DNA from: Flavobacteriales bacterium UBA5933
GTDB taxonomy: Bacteria > Bacteroidota > Bacteroidia > Flavobacteriales > Weeksellaceae
Assembly (NCBI GenBank): GCA_002430925.1
Contig: DJDD01000097.1
Location: 1-17,044 of the forward strand
Reading direction: 5' to 3'
DNA length: 17,044 bases
Shown here: one piece after another, positions 7,888 to 14,781 of the stretch
Layout: every line of letters begins with the position of its first letter
Numbering within the stretch: the first letter of the stretch is position 1
The notes under the pieces: model-generated
Databases searched by the model: none
What the model was told of the DNA's origin: nothing
What the model saw: the letters and a program-made list of their open reading frames with translations, nothing else
Program-made: the position numbers and the translations under genes

Positions 7888-7914
7888 AAAAAAAAGATTG
7901 CGATAATGCAATCT
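7888..7914 (-). terminator. Terminator after the rpsT-tRNA-Glu transcript
   Basis: On the minus strand AGATTGC (7914-7908) pairs with GCAATCT (7901-7895) over a 6-nt loop and is followed by eight T. It lies 13 bp past the 3' end of tRNA-Glu copy 3 and should end the rpsT-tRNA unit, separating it from copies 2 and 1. Confidence 0.8.
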
Positions 7915-7927
7915 ATCTATTAATTTG

Positions 7928-7999
7928 TAGTCCCTAGGGGAATCGAACCCCTCTTTTCAGGATGAAAACCTGATGTCCTAACCGATAGACGAAGGGACC
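7928..7999 (-). tRNA. tRNA-Glu(TTC), copy 3
   Basis: Identical to copies 1 and 2. It begins only 10 bp after the rpsT stop codon with no promoter room, so it is almost certainly cut out of the rpsT transcript. Identity with copy 2 extends a little into both flanks (ATTTG on one side, CACTTATATTA on the other), as expected for a recent duplication or gene conversion. Confidence 0.96.
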
Positions 8000-8009
8000 A
8001 CTTATATTA

Positions 8010-8264
8010 TTATCCTAATGTAGCTATATGTTTAGCTAATTTAGATTTTAAGTTAGAAGCTTTATTCTTATGAATAATGTTTCTTTTTGCTAATTTATCA
8101 ATAATTGAAGAAACTCTTGGAAAAACAGTTTCTGCTTCATTTTTATCAGTTTCAGCTCTTAATGCTTTGATAGCTGTACGAGCAGATTTATGATAATATT
8201 TATTACGATCGCGTCTAACCGCTGATTGTCTAATTCTTTTTAATGCTGACTTATGATTTGCCAT
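8010..8264 (-). CDS. rpsT: 30S ribosomal protein bS20
   Basis: The 84-aa product is a primary 16S rRNA-binding protein of the small subunit. It starts MANHKSALKRIRQS and is highly basic and helical, with the conserved family ending KNKASNLKSKLAKHI. Length is normal for bS20. The ATG is preceded by AAAGGTT rather than a clear ribosome-binding site, as usual in Bacteroidota. It has its own strong promoter and shares a transcript with tRNA-Glu copy 3, linking ribosomal protein and glutamate tRNA supply. Confidence 0.97.
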   Translation of the reverse strand: MANHKSALKRIRQSAVRRDRNKYYHKSARTAIKALRAETDKNEAETVFPRVSSIIDKLAKRNIIHKNKASNLKSKLAKHIATLG

Positions 8265-8293
8265 AACCTTTATCTCTTTCTATTTTAGTTCGG

Positions 8294-8326
8294 CAAAGAT
8301 AAAAACAAAAAGTTTATCTTACCAAA
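8294..8326 (-). promoter_or_regulatory. rpsT promoter (TTTG-N21-TATCTTTG)
   Basis: On the minus strand TTTG at 8323-8326 and an exact TAnnTTTG box at 8294-8301 are 21 bp apart. The predicted start is near 8288, giving a leader of roughly 25 nt before the rpsT ATG. Confidence 0.75.
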
Positions 8327-8357
8327 TAATTTAATAATTTTCTAAAACACTTTTATG

Positions 8358-8429
8358 TAGCCCATAGGAGAATCGAACTCCTGTTTCCAGGATGAAAACC
8401 TGATGTCCTAACCACTAGACGAATGGGCC
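8358..8429 (-). tRNA. tRNA-Glu(TTC), divergent copy
   Basis: Seventy-two bases: acceptor GGCCCAT/ATGGGCT, anticodon loop TTTTCAT (anticodon TTC), T arm CAGGAGTTCGATTCTCCT, discriminator A, no CCA encoded. It has the same anticodon as the three downstream copies but a different acceptor, D-loop and T arm, so it is an older paralogue or was acquired separately. It has its own promoter. No terminator is visible before the rpsT promoter. Confidence 0.95.
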
Positions 8430-8466
8430 GCATGACGACTTTTACAGTTCTTGTGAAAAGCGAGTG

Positions 8467-8497
8467 CAAATTTACATATATAATTTTATTTTCCAAA
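8467..8497 (-). promoter_or_regulatory. Promoter of the divergent tRNA-Glu (TTTG-N19-TAAATTTG)
   Basis: On the minus strand a TTTG -33 element (8494-8497) and an exact TAnnTTTG -7 box (8467-8474) are 19 bp apart. The same TTTGG context is seen at the tRNA copy 1 promoter. The predicted start is about 30 nt before the tRNA. Confidence 0.75.
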
Positions 8498-8655
8498 TAT
8501 AAACACAAAAAAAATGAATATAAATATGGTTAAAATAATGTTAATAAAGTTAATTTTATCTAAAACAGGGCTTTTGATGTAATAATTTAAGATATAAAAA
8601 GTTATTTTAGCAATATTAATAATGTATACTTTAAAAATGAAAAACGAATTCTAAT

Positions 8656-9288
8656 ATGAGAGTGTCAATATTAGGTACAGCAGTACTATTATGCTCTATG
8701 TTTGTAACCTCGTGTTCTTCATTAACCCCTGTAGGAGAAGCAACTGAATATTCTTCTAGAAGTTTTATAATGAAACCGAGAGCTATTGAAACTCAAGCTA
8801 AGTTAATTAATAAACAATCTAATTTAGAGGTTGCTCCTGTCGAAATAAATGATGAAGCGAAATCTATGGTTGTTTTGAATAGTGTTTTAGAAGAAACAAA
8901 TGATTTATTTGCAGGATTTTTATTAAAAGAAGCAGAAACTTATATTGGTACACCTTACCGATATGGAGGCACAACAAGAAATGGTATTGATTGTTCTGCC
9001 TTTGTAAGAAGCGTTTTTGAAACTTTTAATAAAGATTTACCTCGTGTTTCTGCAGATCAAGCAAAAGAAGGAGTTAAAATATCTACCGAAGAAGCAAAAG
9101 AAGGAGATTTAGTGTTTTTTGCAACCAGAGGTAGAGGTAGAGTTTCTCATGTAGGAATCGTTCATGGGAGGAATAAGGAAGGAGTTTTAGAGTTTATACA
9201 TTCTTCTACATCTAAAGGAGTAATGGTTTCATCATTAGATGATAGGTACTGGGGTGCAAAATTACTTTACATAAAAAGAGTATTATAA
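8656..9288 (+). CDS. NlpC/P60-family lipoprotein peptidase
   Basis: Probable envelope peptidoglycan hydrolase of the NlpC/P60 cysteine peptidase family (as in MepS/Spr), which cut bonds in the peptide stems. The 210-aa product begins with a lipoprotein signal peptide ending VTSC, with Cys20 as the likely lipidated residue. A linker of about 65 residues follows, then the catalytic domain (about 90-208): Cys113 in GIDCSAFV, His165 in SHVGIV and His182 in FIHSS complete the usual catalytic residues. YIGTPYRYGG is the typical lead-in. The start is ATG at 8656; an upstream ATG at 8638 stops after four codons. No exact -7 box precedes it. The gene converges on the SPOR gene, and both act in cell-wall biology, though they need not be co-regulated. 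Exact substrate is unknown. Confidence 0.93.
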   Translation: MRVSILGTAVLLCSMFVTSCSSLTPVGEATEYSSRSFIMKPRAIETQAKLINKQSNLEVAPVEINDEAKSMVVLNSVLEETNDLFAGFLLKEAETYIGTPYRYGGTTRNGIDCSAFVRSVFETFNKDLPRVSADQAKEGVKISTEEAKEGDLVFFATRGRGRVSHVGIVHGRNKEGVLEFIHSSTSKGVMVSSLDDRYWGAKLLYIKRVL

Positions 9289-9305
9289 GAATATAAATAT
9301 TTTAT

Positions 9306-9339
9306 AAAAAAAGCGTGTTATAATTAACACGCTTTTTTT
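9306..9339. terminator. Bidirectional terminator between convergent genes
   Basis: Stem AAAAAAAGCGTGTTA (9306-9320) with TAACACGCTTTTTTT (9325-9339), TAAT loop, seven A and seven T. It serves the peptidase gene (18 bp past its stop) and, read the other way, the SPOR gene, whose stop codon overlaps the T-tract by two bases. Confidence 0.9.
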
Positions 9340-10462
9340 ATTGATTTGTTCTTACCCAAGTTCCTGGTGATTTCTGATTCACTTCGTTCATATATTTTTG
9401 GGCTTGTTCTATATCATTAAATGTATTATAAGTAACATAATAATATCTTCCTTTAACATAGGATATATCTGCATTCTTATAACCTTGTTTTTTCAAATCT
9501 TCAAGTAAACGATTAGCATCTTCTTGTCTTTTAAGAGAGGCAGCAATCACTTGGTATTTTTTATTAGAGTTAACTATTTTTTTATTCGAAGTTTCTTTTT
9601 TTTCTACTTCAAGTTTTTTAGCATCTTCTTTTTTGTTTGTTTTTATATCTTTTTTTACTTCTTTCTGCTTTACAATAGCTGTTACTTCCTTTTCATTGTC
9701 ATTAATTTTAGTTTCCTTAACAACAGTTATTTCAACTTTTTTAGGGCTTTCTATAGTATCTTTCGTTGTTGCGATTTCAGCAATCTGATATTCTACTAAA
9801 GATGGATCTTCTATTGTTTGAGGAAGATTATAAACATCATATTGAATAGTTTTCGGAGATTCTTTTACCTCTTGTTTTTCACCAATCATAGGTAGTATTA
9901 AACCGCTCCATTGTTCTGTTACAAAGTTTTCTACAGGTTTTGGAGTATTAAAATATAAAACGCCTCCAATAATAATAGGTATAAAAGAAGCTGCAATTAA
10001 AAGTTTTGACATGTATTGATTAGAGGTTTTATGCTCTTGTTTTTCTAAAATATAATTAGCCTTAAGGTTTGATAATCCATATGCAGGAATAAAGTAATTT
10101 AAATGATTATCTGGTTTAAAATCAATTTTTCCAGCTTCATTCAATTCTAAAGAACCAATATTCTTTAAAACTAAAACTTTACCATTTTTTAAATGCTCTT
10201 GCCAAAAATAAATTTGTTCACTTACAAATAGTTGAGCATTATCAAATGACATAGGTTCATCATGAACAATTTTATTTATTAATACTCCATCATTTTTAAT
10301 TAATGTAGAATTAAAAGAAACTTCCTTTCTTGGAGGAATAAATGTATTTGTTTCTTGATCTAATTTAACACTAGCAGTATTTGTTATAAAAGCTCCAAAA
10401 TTCGGAACAATTACACATTCATGCTGAAATAATAATTGACTAATATGCTCTTCTAACCTCAT
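9338..10462 (-). CDS. HU-CCDC81 and SPOR domain membrane protein
   Basis: The 374-aa product has three parts. Residues 1 to about 135 match the pair of HU-like CCDC81 domains seen in Bacteroidota (MRLEEHISQLLFQHECVIVP, then PNFGAFI and the VLVLKNIGSLELN segment). A single hydrophobic segment lies at about 152-171 (LLIAASFIPIIIGGVLYF). A Lys/Glu-rich, probably unstructured linker (about 241-302) leads to a C-terminal SPOR domain (about 303-371, YQVIAASLKRQEDANRLLEDL), a fold that binds denuded glycan strands at division sites. The likely topology is cytoplasmic HU-like domains and periplasmic SPOR, tying a cytoplasmic partner to septal peptidoglycan. This role is inferred from domains. The gene is divergent from dprA and converges on the NlpC/P60 gene. 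Confidence 0.9.
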   Translation of the reverse strand: MRLEEHISQLLFQHECVIVPNFGAFITNTASVKLDQETNTFIPPRKEVSFNSTLIKNDGVLINKIVHDEPMSFDNAQLFVSEQIYFWQEHLKNGKVLVLKNIGSLELNEAGKIDFKPDNHLNYFIPAYGLSNLKANYILEKQEHKTSNQYMSKLLIAASFIPIIIGGVLYFNTPKPVENFVTEQWSGLILPMIGEKQEVKESPKTIQYDVYNLPQTIEDPSLVEYQIAEIATTKDTIESPKKVEITVVKETKINDNEKEVTAIVKQKEVKKDIKTNKKEDAKKLEVEKKETSNKKIVNSNKKYQVIAASLKRQEDANRLLEDLKKQGYKNADISYVKGRYYYVTYNTFNDIEQAQKYMNEVNQKSPGTWVRTNQ

Positions 10463-10551
10463 GACACGAAATTAACATTTTATTTTGAATTTATCAAAAA
10501 ATAATTAATTAACAAGAGTGTTATTTTGTTAATTATTAATATTTTAACAAA
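10463..10551. promoter_or_regulatory. Divergent SPOR/dprA promoter region
   Basis: An 89-bp spacer that must drive both genes. On the dprA side TTATTTTG (10521-10528) is one base from TAnnTTTG and lies 23 bp before the ATG; no -33 TTTG is at the right spacing. The two transcription starts would be about 65 bp apart. Confidence 0.5.
10467..10498 (-). promoter_or_regulatory. Candidate promoter of the SPOR gene (TTTG-N20-TAATTTCG)
   Basis: On the minus strand TTTG at 10495-10498 and TAATTTCG at 10467-10474 (one mismatch to TAnnTTTG) are 20 bp apart. The -7 box ends 4 bp before the ATG, which would make the mRNA nearly leaderless. Confidence 0.45.
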
Positions 10552-11643
10552 ATGAATAATCAACTACCTTACATATTAGCTTTATCATTTCAGAAAGGAA
10601 TTGGAGATGTTATAGGAAAAAAAATCATAACTCATTTTGGTTCTGCAGAAAATGCCTGGTTTAGTAAAACTGAACAATTAGCAAAAATTAGTAGAATAGG
10701 AAAAACAATAACAAACGACTTTGGAAATGAAAAATATTTAGATTTAGCATATAAAGAGATAGAATATTGTAATAGAAATAATATCAATATTGTATCTTTT
10801 CTTGATTCTAATTACCCTAATAATTTAAAAGAATGTTATGATTGTCCGTTAGTTATCTATACAAAAGGAAATTTAGATTTTAGAAATAAGAAAAAGATTG
10901 CTATTGTTGGTACAAGAAAAATGACAAATTATGGGAAAAACTTTATTCATGAATTGATAGAAAATTTATCAAATTTTGATATTTCTATTATTAGTGGATT
11001 AGCATATGGTTGCGATATAGAATCACATACTACTGCATTGAAAAATAATATTCCTACATGGGCAGTAATGGGAACTGGTTTAGATAAAATTTATCCATCT
11101 TCTCACAAGAAAATAGCTCATGAAATGTTGAATAACGGAGGTTGGATTAGTGAACAACCCAGTTTTAAATCTACAACACCAGAAGCTTTTCTACAAAGAA
11201 ATAGAATTATTGCAGGACTTTCAGATGTTACAATTGTGGTAGAGTCAGCTTTTAAAGGTGGTAGTTTAGTTACAGCTAAATTTGCTAATGAATATAATAG
11301 AGAAGTTTTTGCTTTACCAGGAAAAACGACAGATCCTTTAAATATCGGTTGTAATTTTCTTATAAAAACTCAACAAGCATATTTAATAGAAGATTCAAAG
11401 GATATTGTTAATTACTTTAATTTTGATAGCCATAAAAAAACAAACCAATTAGATTTATTTATAGAGTTTTCAGAAGAAGAAAATCGAATCATTGATTTTT
11501 TGAAAAAGGAAGGGAAACAACATATTGATGTTATTTCGTATAAATTAAATCTAAAATCTTACGAATTGATGCCTGTGTTACTTGATTTAGAGTTAAAACA
11601 AATTATTTCTACTTTGCCTGGTAAATTTTATGCATTAGTATAA
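10552..11643 (+). CDS. dprA: DNA-processing protein DprA (Smf)
   Basis: DprA binds incoming single-stranded DNA during natural transformation, protects it and loads RecA; it is conserved even in species not known to be competent. The 363-aa product has a helix-hairpin-helix-like N-terminus (about 1-50), the extended Rossmann domain (about 115-275) with IAIVGTRKMTNYG, SGLAYGCDIESHTTAL and GGSLVTAKFANEYNREVFALPG, and a small C-terminal winged-helix domain (about 305-363). Length is typical for Bacteroidota. It starts at ATG 10552 (MNNQLPYILALS), the usual N-terminus. It is divergent from the SPOR gene and leads into porZ after a 46-bp gap that carries a new promoter box. Confidence 0.96.
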   Translation: MNNQLPYILALSFQKGIGDVIGKKIITHFGSAENAWFSKTEQLAKISRIGKTITNDFGNEKYLDLAYKEIEYCNRNNINIVSFLDSNYPNNLKECYDCPLVIYTKGNLDFRNKKKIAIVGTRKMTNYGKNFIHELIENLSNFDISIISGLAYGCDIESHTTALKNNIPTWAVMGTGLDKIYPSSHKKIAHEMLNNGGWISEQPSFKSTTPEAFLQRNRIIAGLSDVTIVVESAFKGGSLVTAKFANEYNREVFALPGKTTDPLNIGCNFLIKTQQAYLIEDSKDIVNYFNFDSHKKTNQLDLFIEFSEEENRIIDFLKKEGKQHIDVISYKLNLKSYELMPVLLDLELKQIISTLPGKFYALV

Positions 11644-11675
11644 TAATGATAAAAAATAGTTGTTAAATATTACAG

Positions 11676-11683
11676 TATTTTTG
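11676..11683 (+). promoter_or_regulatory. porZ -7 box (TATTTTTG)
   Basis: An exact TAnnTTTG match ending 6 bp before the porZ ATG, so transcription would begin at or next to the start codon. A TTG at 11660-11662 is too close (13 bp) for the normal -33 spacing. Expression from dprA read-through is also likely, as no terminator separates them. Confidence 0.5.
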
Positions 11684-11689
11684 TAGTAT

Positions 11690-13933
11690 ATGAAGAAGAA
11701 ACTATTTGTCATAATTGTATTGATTTTTATTCAGTTAAATGCTCAAACAAGCAGTGGGCGTTGGGGGGAATTATTCTCTTATGGTGATGTGAAATACCTA
11801 GAAAATGTAAAAGGTGTTATTTATTGTGGCACAGAGAATGGAATATTTTTATTTAATCCTCTAGAGCCAAGCTCAGATTTAGTAAAAATAAATAAGACAA
11901 ATTATCTAAATAACGTAGGTATATCTGCAATGGCTTATGATGAAAATTCAGATTCATTTCTTGTAGGTTATGAAAATGGTAGCTTAGATTTGCTAAAATC
12001 TGGTGAAACATCTTTGGTTTTAGATATAAAATGGAATGAGTATAAAGGTAGTAAAACAATAAATAGTATATACATTTACAATGATATCGCATTTATTTCT
12101 GGAGCATTTGGTATTGTATCTTATGATTTGAATGATCAAGAATTCAAAGAAACTACAAGAACTCCTTCTACTGTGAATGATGCAATTGTTTATGATAATA
12201 CAATTTATATCGCTACAACTGAGGGTATAAAATATAGTACTCTACAAAATGGTAAAAATAATTCTAATATTAACAATTGGTCAACTTTAGAAAGTGGTCA
12301 AAATGTGACTAATATTGAGCTTCTTAATAACACAATTTATTATTCAATAGGAAGTAGTTTAAAAACAATAAATGGAACTACAACAAGTTATTCATCTACA
12401 ATTGTTAATCTAAAGGCTTCAAATAATCAATTAATAATTTCTCAAAATAATCAATTGTCAATTTTAGGAGGTACTACATACAATAATTTTACTTTTAATA
12501 CCGGGATTTACGCGAATAATAAAATTTATGCAGGAACAAGTGTAAATGGTTTAGTAGATTTATCTAATACAAATAATAGTTATAAACCTCAAGGACCATA
12601 TTCAAATAAATCTTATTCTGTTACCGCAAAAAATAATAAAATTTGGATAGCTCCAGGAGGAATAGATAATTTTAATAATCTTACATTTAATGCTGATGGT
12701 TTTTCTTATTTTGATTCACAAAATTGGAATCATTACAGTTCTGAAGATTTAGAAAATGCAAAGGATATTATAAAAATTGCATTAGATCCAACCAACGAAA
12801 ACCATTTTATGGTTATTCCTTATGCTGAAGTTGTTGCATGGAGTGGAAATCAAATAGGTATTTTTGAGTTTAGTGATCCTTCATCAAAACCAACTCATAT
12901 AAAAAGTCCACTTCCTCAAATTTATAGATTTGGTGGAGGAAGTTATGATGATCAAGGAAATTTTTATTTATCAGAAAGTTTTTATTGTGATTCTAATTGT
13001 ATGTCTACAGGAAAGCCAAATTATAGTTTAGTAAGTGCAACAATAAATAGTCTTTCTGTAAAATCAAAAGCTGGAGATTGGACAACAACACAACGAACTA
13101 ATGAAGATGCTTCAAATTCATTATCACCAATTATAGACAGTAAGTATATTTACATTCCTCAAGCTCGATCAGGAGGAGTCGCAGTTATTAAAAAAAGTAA
13201 TCAGGAAGTTATAGGTAACATTTTAAGTTCAGGTCGTTCCTCTTTACCAAGTAATAACGTTTGGTCTGCAGCATTAGATACAACAGGAAATTTATGGATA
13301 GGTACAGAAAAAGGTTTGGCAGTTTCTTATGGCATTGAATCTTTAGCTGATCAAAATAATTTAAGTGCAGAAGAAATTGTTATTGAACAAGATGGTATTG
13401 ATGAAGCTTTGTTAACTAACGTAGGAATTTATTCTATAACTGTAGATGCAGCAAACAGAAAGTGGATAGGTACAAATGGAGGAGGAGTATATTATGTATC
13501 TGATACTGGACAAGAAACCAAATTACATTTTACAACAAAAAATAGTGCTTTACCTTCAGATATAGTTTATGGTATTACTGTTGACGAATCTACAGGAAAG
13601 GTTTATTTTGCTACAGATAAAGGAGTAGTTTATTATAATGGAGATGTTTCTTCAGAATCAACAAATTTTAATAAAACAATAGCTTATCCAAATCCTTATA
13701 GACCAACTTATACTGGGAATATTACAATAAAAAATCTACCAGAAAGAGCTAATGTAAAAATTACTGATATTGTTGGTAACCTTTTATTTGAGAAAAAAGC
13801 AGAAGGTGGAGTTGTGGAATGGGATACAACAAATTTTAAAGGGAAACGTGTTGCATCAGGTATATATTTGGTTTTAATGGTTACAAGTGATGGTAGTGAA
13901 ACAAAAACACTTAAATTAGCTATTGTAAGATAA
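11690..13933 (+). CDS. porZ: PorZ-like type IX secretion attachment-complex protein
   Basis: In Porphyromonas gingivalis PorZ is a surface protein of the T9SS attachment complex (PorU, PorV, PorQ, PorZ) that helps link cargo to lipopolysaccharide. This 747-aa product has a signal peptide (MKKKLFVIIVLIFIQLNAQ), a large beta-propeller region of the two-component-regulator type (about 20-660) with blades such as NVWSAALDTTGNLWIGTEKG and ANRKWIGTNGGGVYYV, and a type A sorting domain (about 663-747) starting IAYPNPYRP and ending TLKLAIVR with the typical SGIYLVLM strand. The next gene, recO, starts inside its stop codon (TAATG). The dprA/porZ/recO setting and the architecture support PorZ rather than a generic propeller cargo protein. 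The exact attachment chemistry is not shown by the sequence. Confidence 0.88.
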   Translation: MKKKLFVIIVLIFIQLNAQTSSGRWGELFSYGDVKYLENVKGVIYCGTENGIFLFNPLEPSSDLVKINKTNYLNNVGISAMAYDENSDSFLVGYENGSLDLLKSGETSLVLDIKWNEYKGSKTINSIYIYNDIAFISGAFGIVSYDLNDQEFKETTRTPSTVNDAIVYDNTIYIATTEGIKYSTLQNGKNNSNINNWSTLESGQNVTNIELLNNTIYYSIGSSLKTINGTTTSYSSTIVNLKASNNQLIISQNNQLSILGGTTYNNFTFNTGIYANNKIYAGTSVNGLVDLSNTNNSYKPQGPYSNKSYSVTAKNNKIWIAPGGIDNFNNLTFNADGFSYFDSQNWNHYSSEDLENAKDIIKIALDPTNENHFMVIPYAEVVAWSGNQIGIFEFSDPSSKPTHIKSPLPQIYRFGGGSYDDQGNFYLSESFYCDSNCMSTGKPNYSLVSATINSLSVKSKAGDWTTTQRTNEDASNSLSPIIDSKYIYIPQARSGGVAVIKKSNQEVIGNILSSGRSSLPSNNVWSAALDTTGNLWIGTEKGLAVSYGIESLADQNNLSAEEIVIEQDGIDEALLTNVGIYSITVDAANRKWIGTNGGGVYYVSDTGQETKLHFTTKNSALPSDIVYGITVDESTGKVYFATDKGVVYYNGDVSSESTNFNKTIAYPNPYRPTYTGNITIKNLPERANVKITDIVGNLLFEKKAEGGVVEWDTTNFKGKRVASGIYLVLMVTSDGSETKTLKLAIVR

Positions 13934-14652
13934 TGAATATCCAAGAAACGAAAGCAATTGTCTTGTCTTCAATTAAATATGGTGATACCAGTTTAATAGT
14001 AAGATGTTACACACAAAAATTTGGCTTAAAATCTTTCATTGCTAAAGGAGTGTTTACTAAAAAAAAACGTACATCTTCAATCTATTATCCTTTAAATGAG
14101 ATTGATATTTCTTTTGCATTAAAAATAAATGAACATCAATTAATATTTTTAAAATCATCGCAAATAGCTCATTATTACGAAACATTGCATTTTCATCCAG
14201 TAAAATCTGCCATAGTTTTTTTTATTTCAGAACTTTTGAGTTTAATTTTAAAAGAAGAGTCGGACAATGAATTACTCTATTTCTATCTACAACATTCTTT
14301 AAAAGAATTTGATCAAAAACAAGATAATTTCGCTGATTTTCATTTAATATTTTTGATTCAATTAACGCATTTTTTAGGTTTTTATCCCAATATAGAAAGT
14401 GAAGGAACATTGTTTGATTTAGAAAATGGTTTTTTTACAAATTCATCATCATCTATAAATATGCTGAAAGCAGATGAAACAGTTTTGCTAAAAAAATTAT
14501 TGGAACTTCATTTTATAGATGAAAAAAAGAATAATTTTAATCAATCTCAACGTGCTTTATTATTAGAAATCATAGTTAAATACTATCAAATACATACCAA
14601 TAATTTCAAAAAACCTAATTCATTATTAATATTGCATCAATTATTTAGTTAA
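13933..14652 (+). CDS. recO: DNA repair protein RecO
   Basis: RecO works with RecF and RecR to load RecA on SSB-coated single-stranded DNA at gaps. The 239-aa product has the N-terminal OB fold (about 1-80, ETKAIVLSSIKYGDTSLIVR, then GLKSFIAKGV) and a helical C-terminal domain with LTHFLGFYPNI and FDLENGFF. The zinc-binding cysteines found in some RecO proteins are absent, as in E. coli RecO. The ATG overlaps the porZ stop by one base, so translation is probably coupled and the two share a transcript. No terminator is visible after it. Confidence 0.94.
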   Translation: MNIQETKAIVLSSIKYGDTSLIVRCYTQKFGLKSFIAKGVFTKKKRTSSIYYPLNEIDISFALKINEHQLIFLKSSQIAHYYETLHFHPVKSAIVFFISELLSLILKEESDNELLYFYLQHSLKEFDQKQDNFADFHLIFLIQLTHFLGFYPNIESEGTLFDLENGFFTNSSSSINMLKADETVLLKKLLELHFIDEKKNNFNQSQRALLLEIIVKYYQIHTNNFKKPNSLLILHQLFS

Positions 14653-14760
14653 ATAATATTGTATAAACCTCTTATGTTATTTCCAGACAATTGACTTTAA
14701 TTTTAATACTTACAATGAATATTAAATAATTTCTTTTTAATAAGACTAAATAAAACATAT

Positions 14761-14768
14761 TATATTTG
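14761..14768 (+). promoter_or_regulatory. -7 box of the cytochrome c peroxidase gene (TATATTTG)
   Basis: An exact TAnnTTTG match ending 13 bp before the ATG at 14782. No TTTG is seen at the -33 position. The leader would be only about 5-8 nt. Confidence 0.5.
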
Positions 14769-14781
14769 CATTTATTTTTTG

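Noticed and set aside
7411..7999. Three identical spaced repeats resembling a CRISPR array or phage attachment sites
   Set aside because: The repeats are complete tRNA genes with unequal spacers. No integrase, cas gene or partial tRNA end is present.
9524..9799. Plus-strand 91-aa ORF rich in Phe and Tyr
   Set aside because: It is the antisense shadow of the Lys/Glu-rich linker of the SPOR protein; the composition follows from that.
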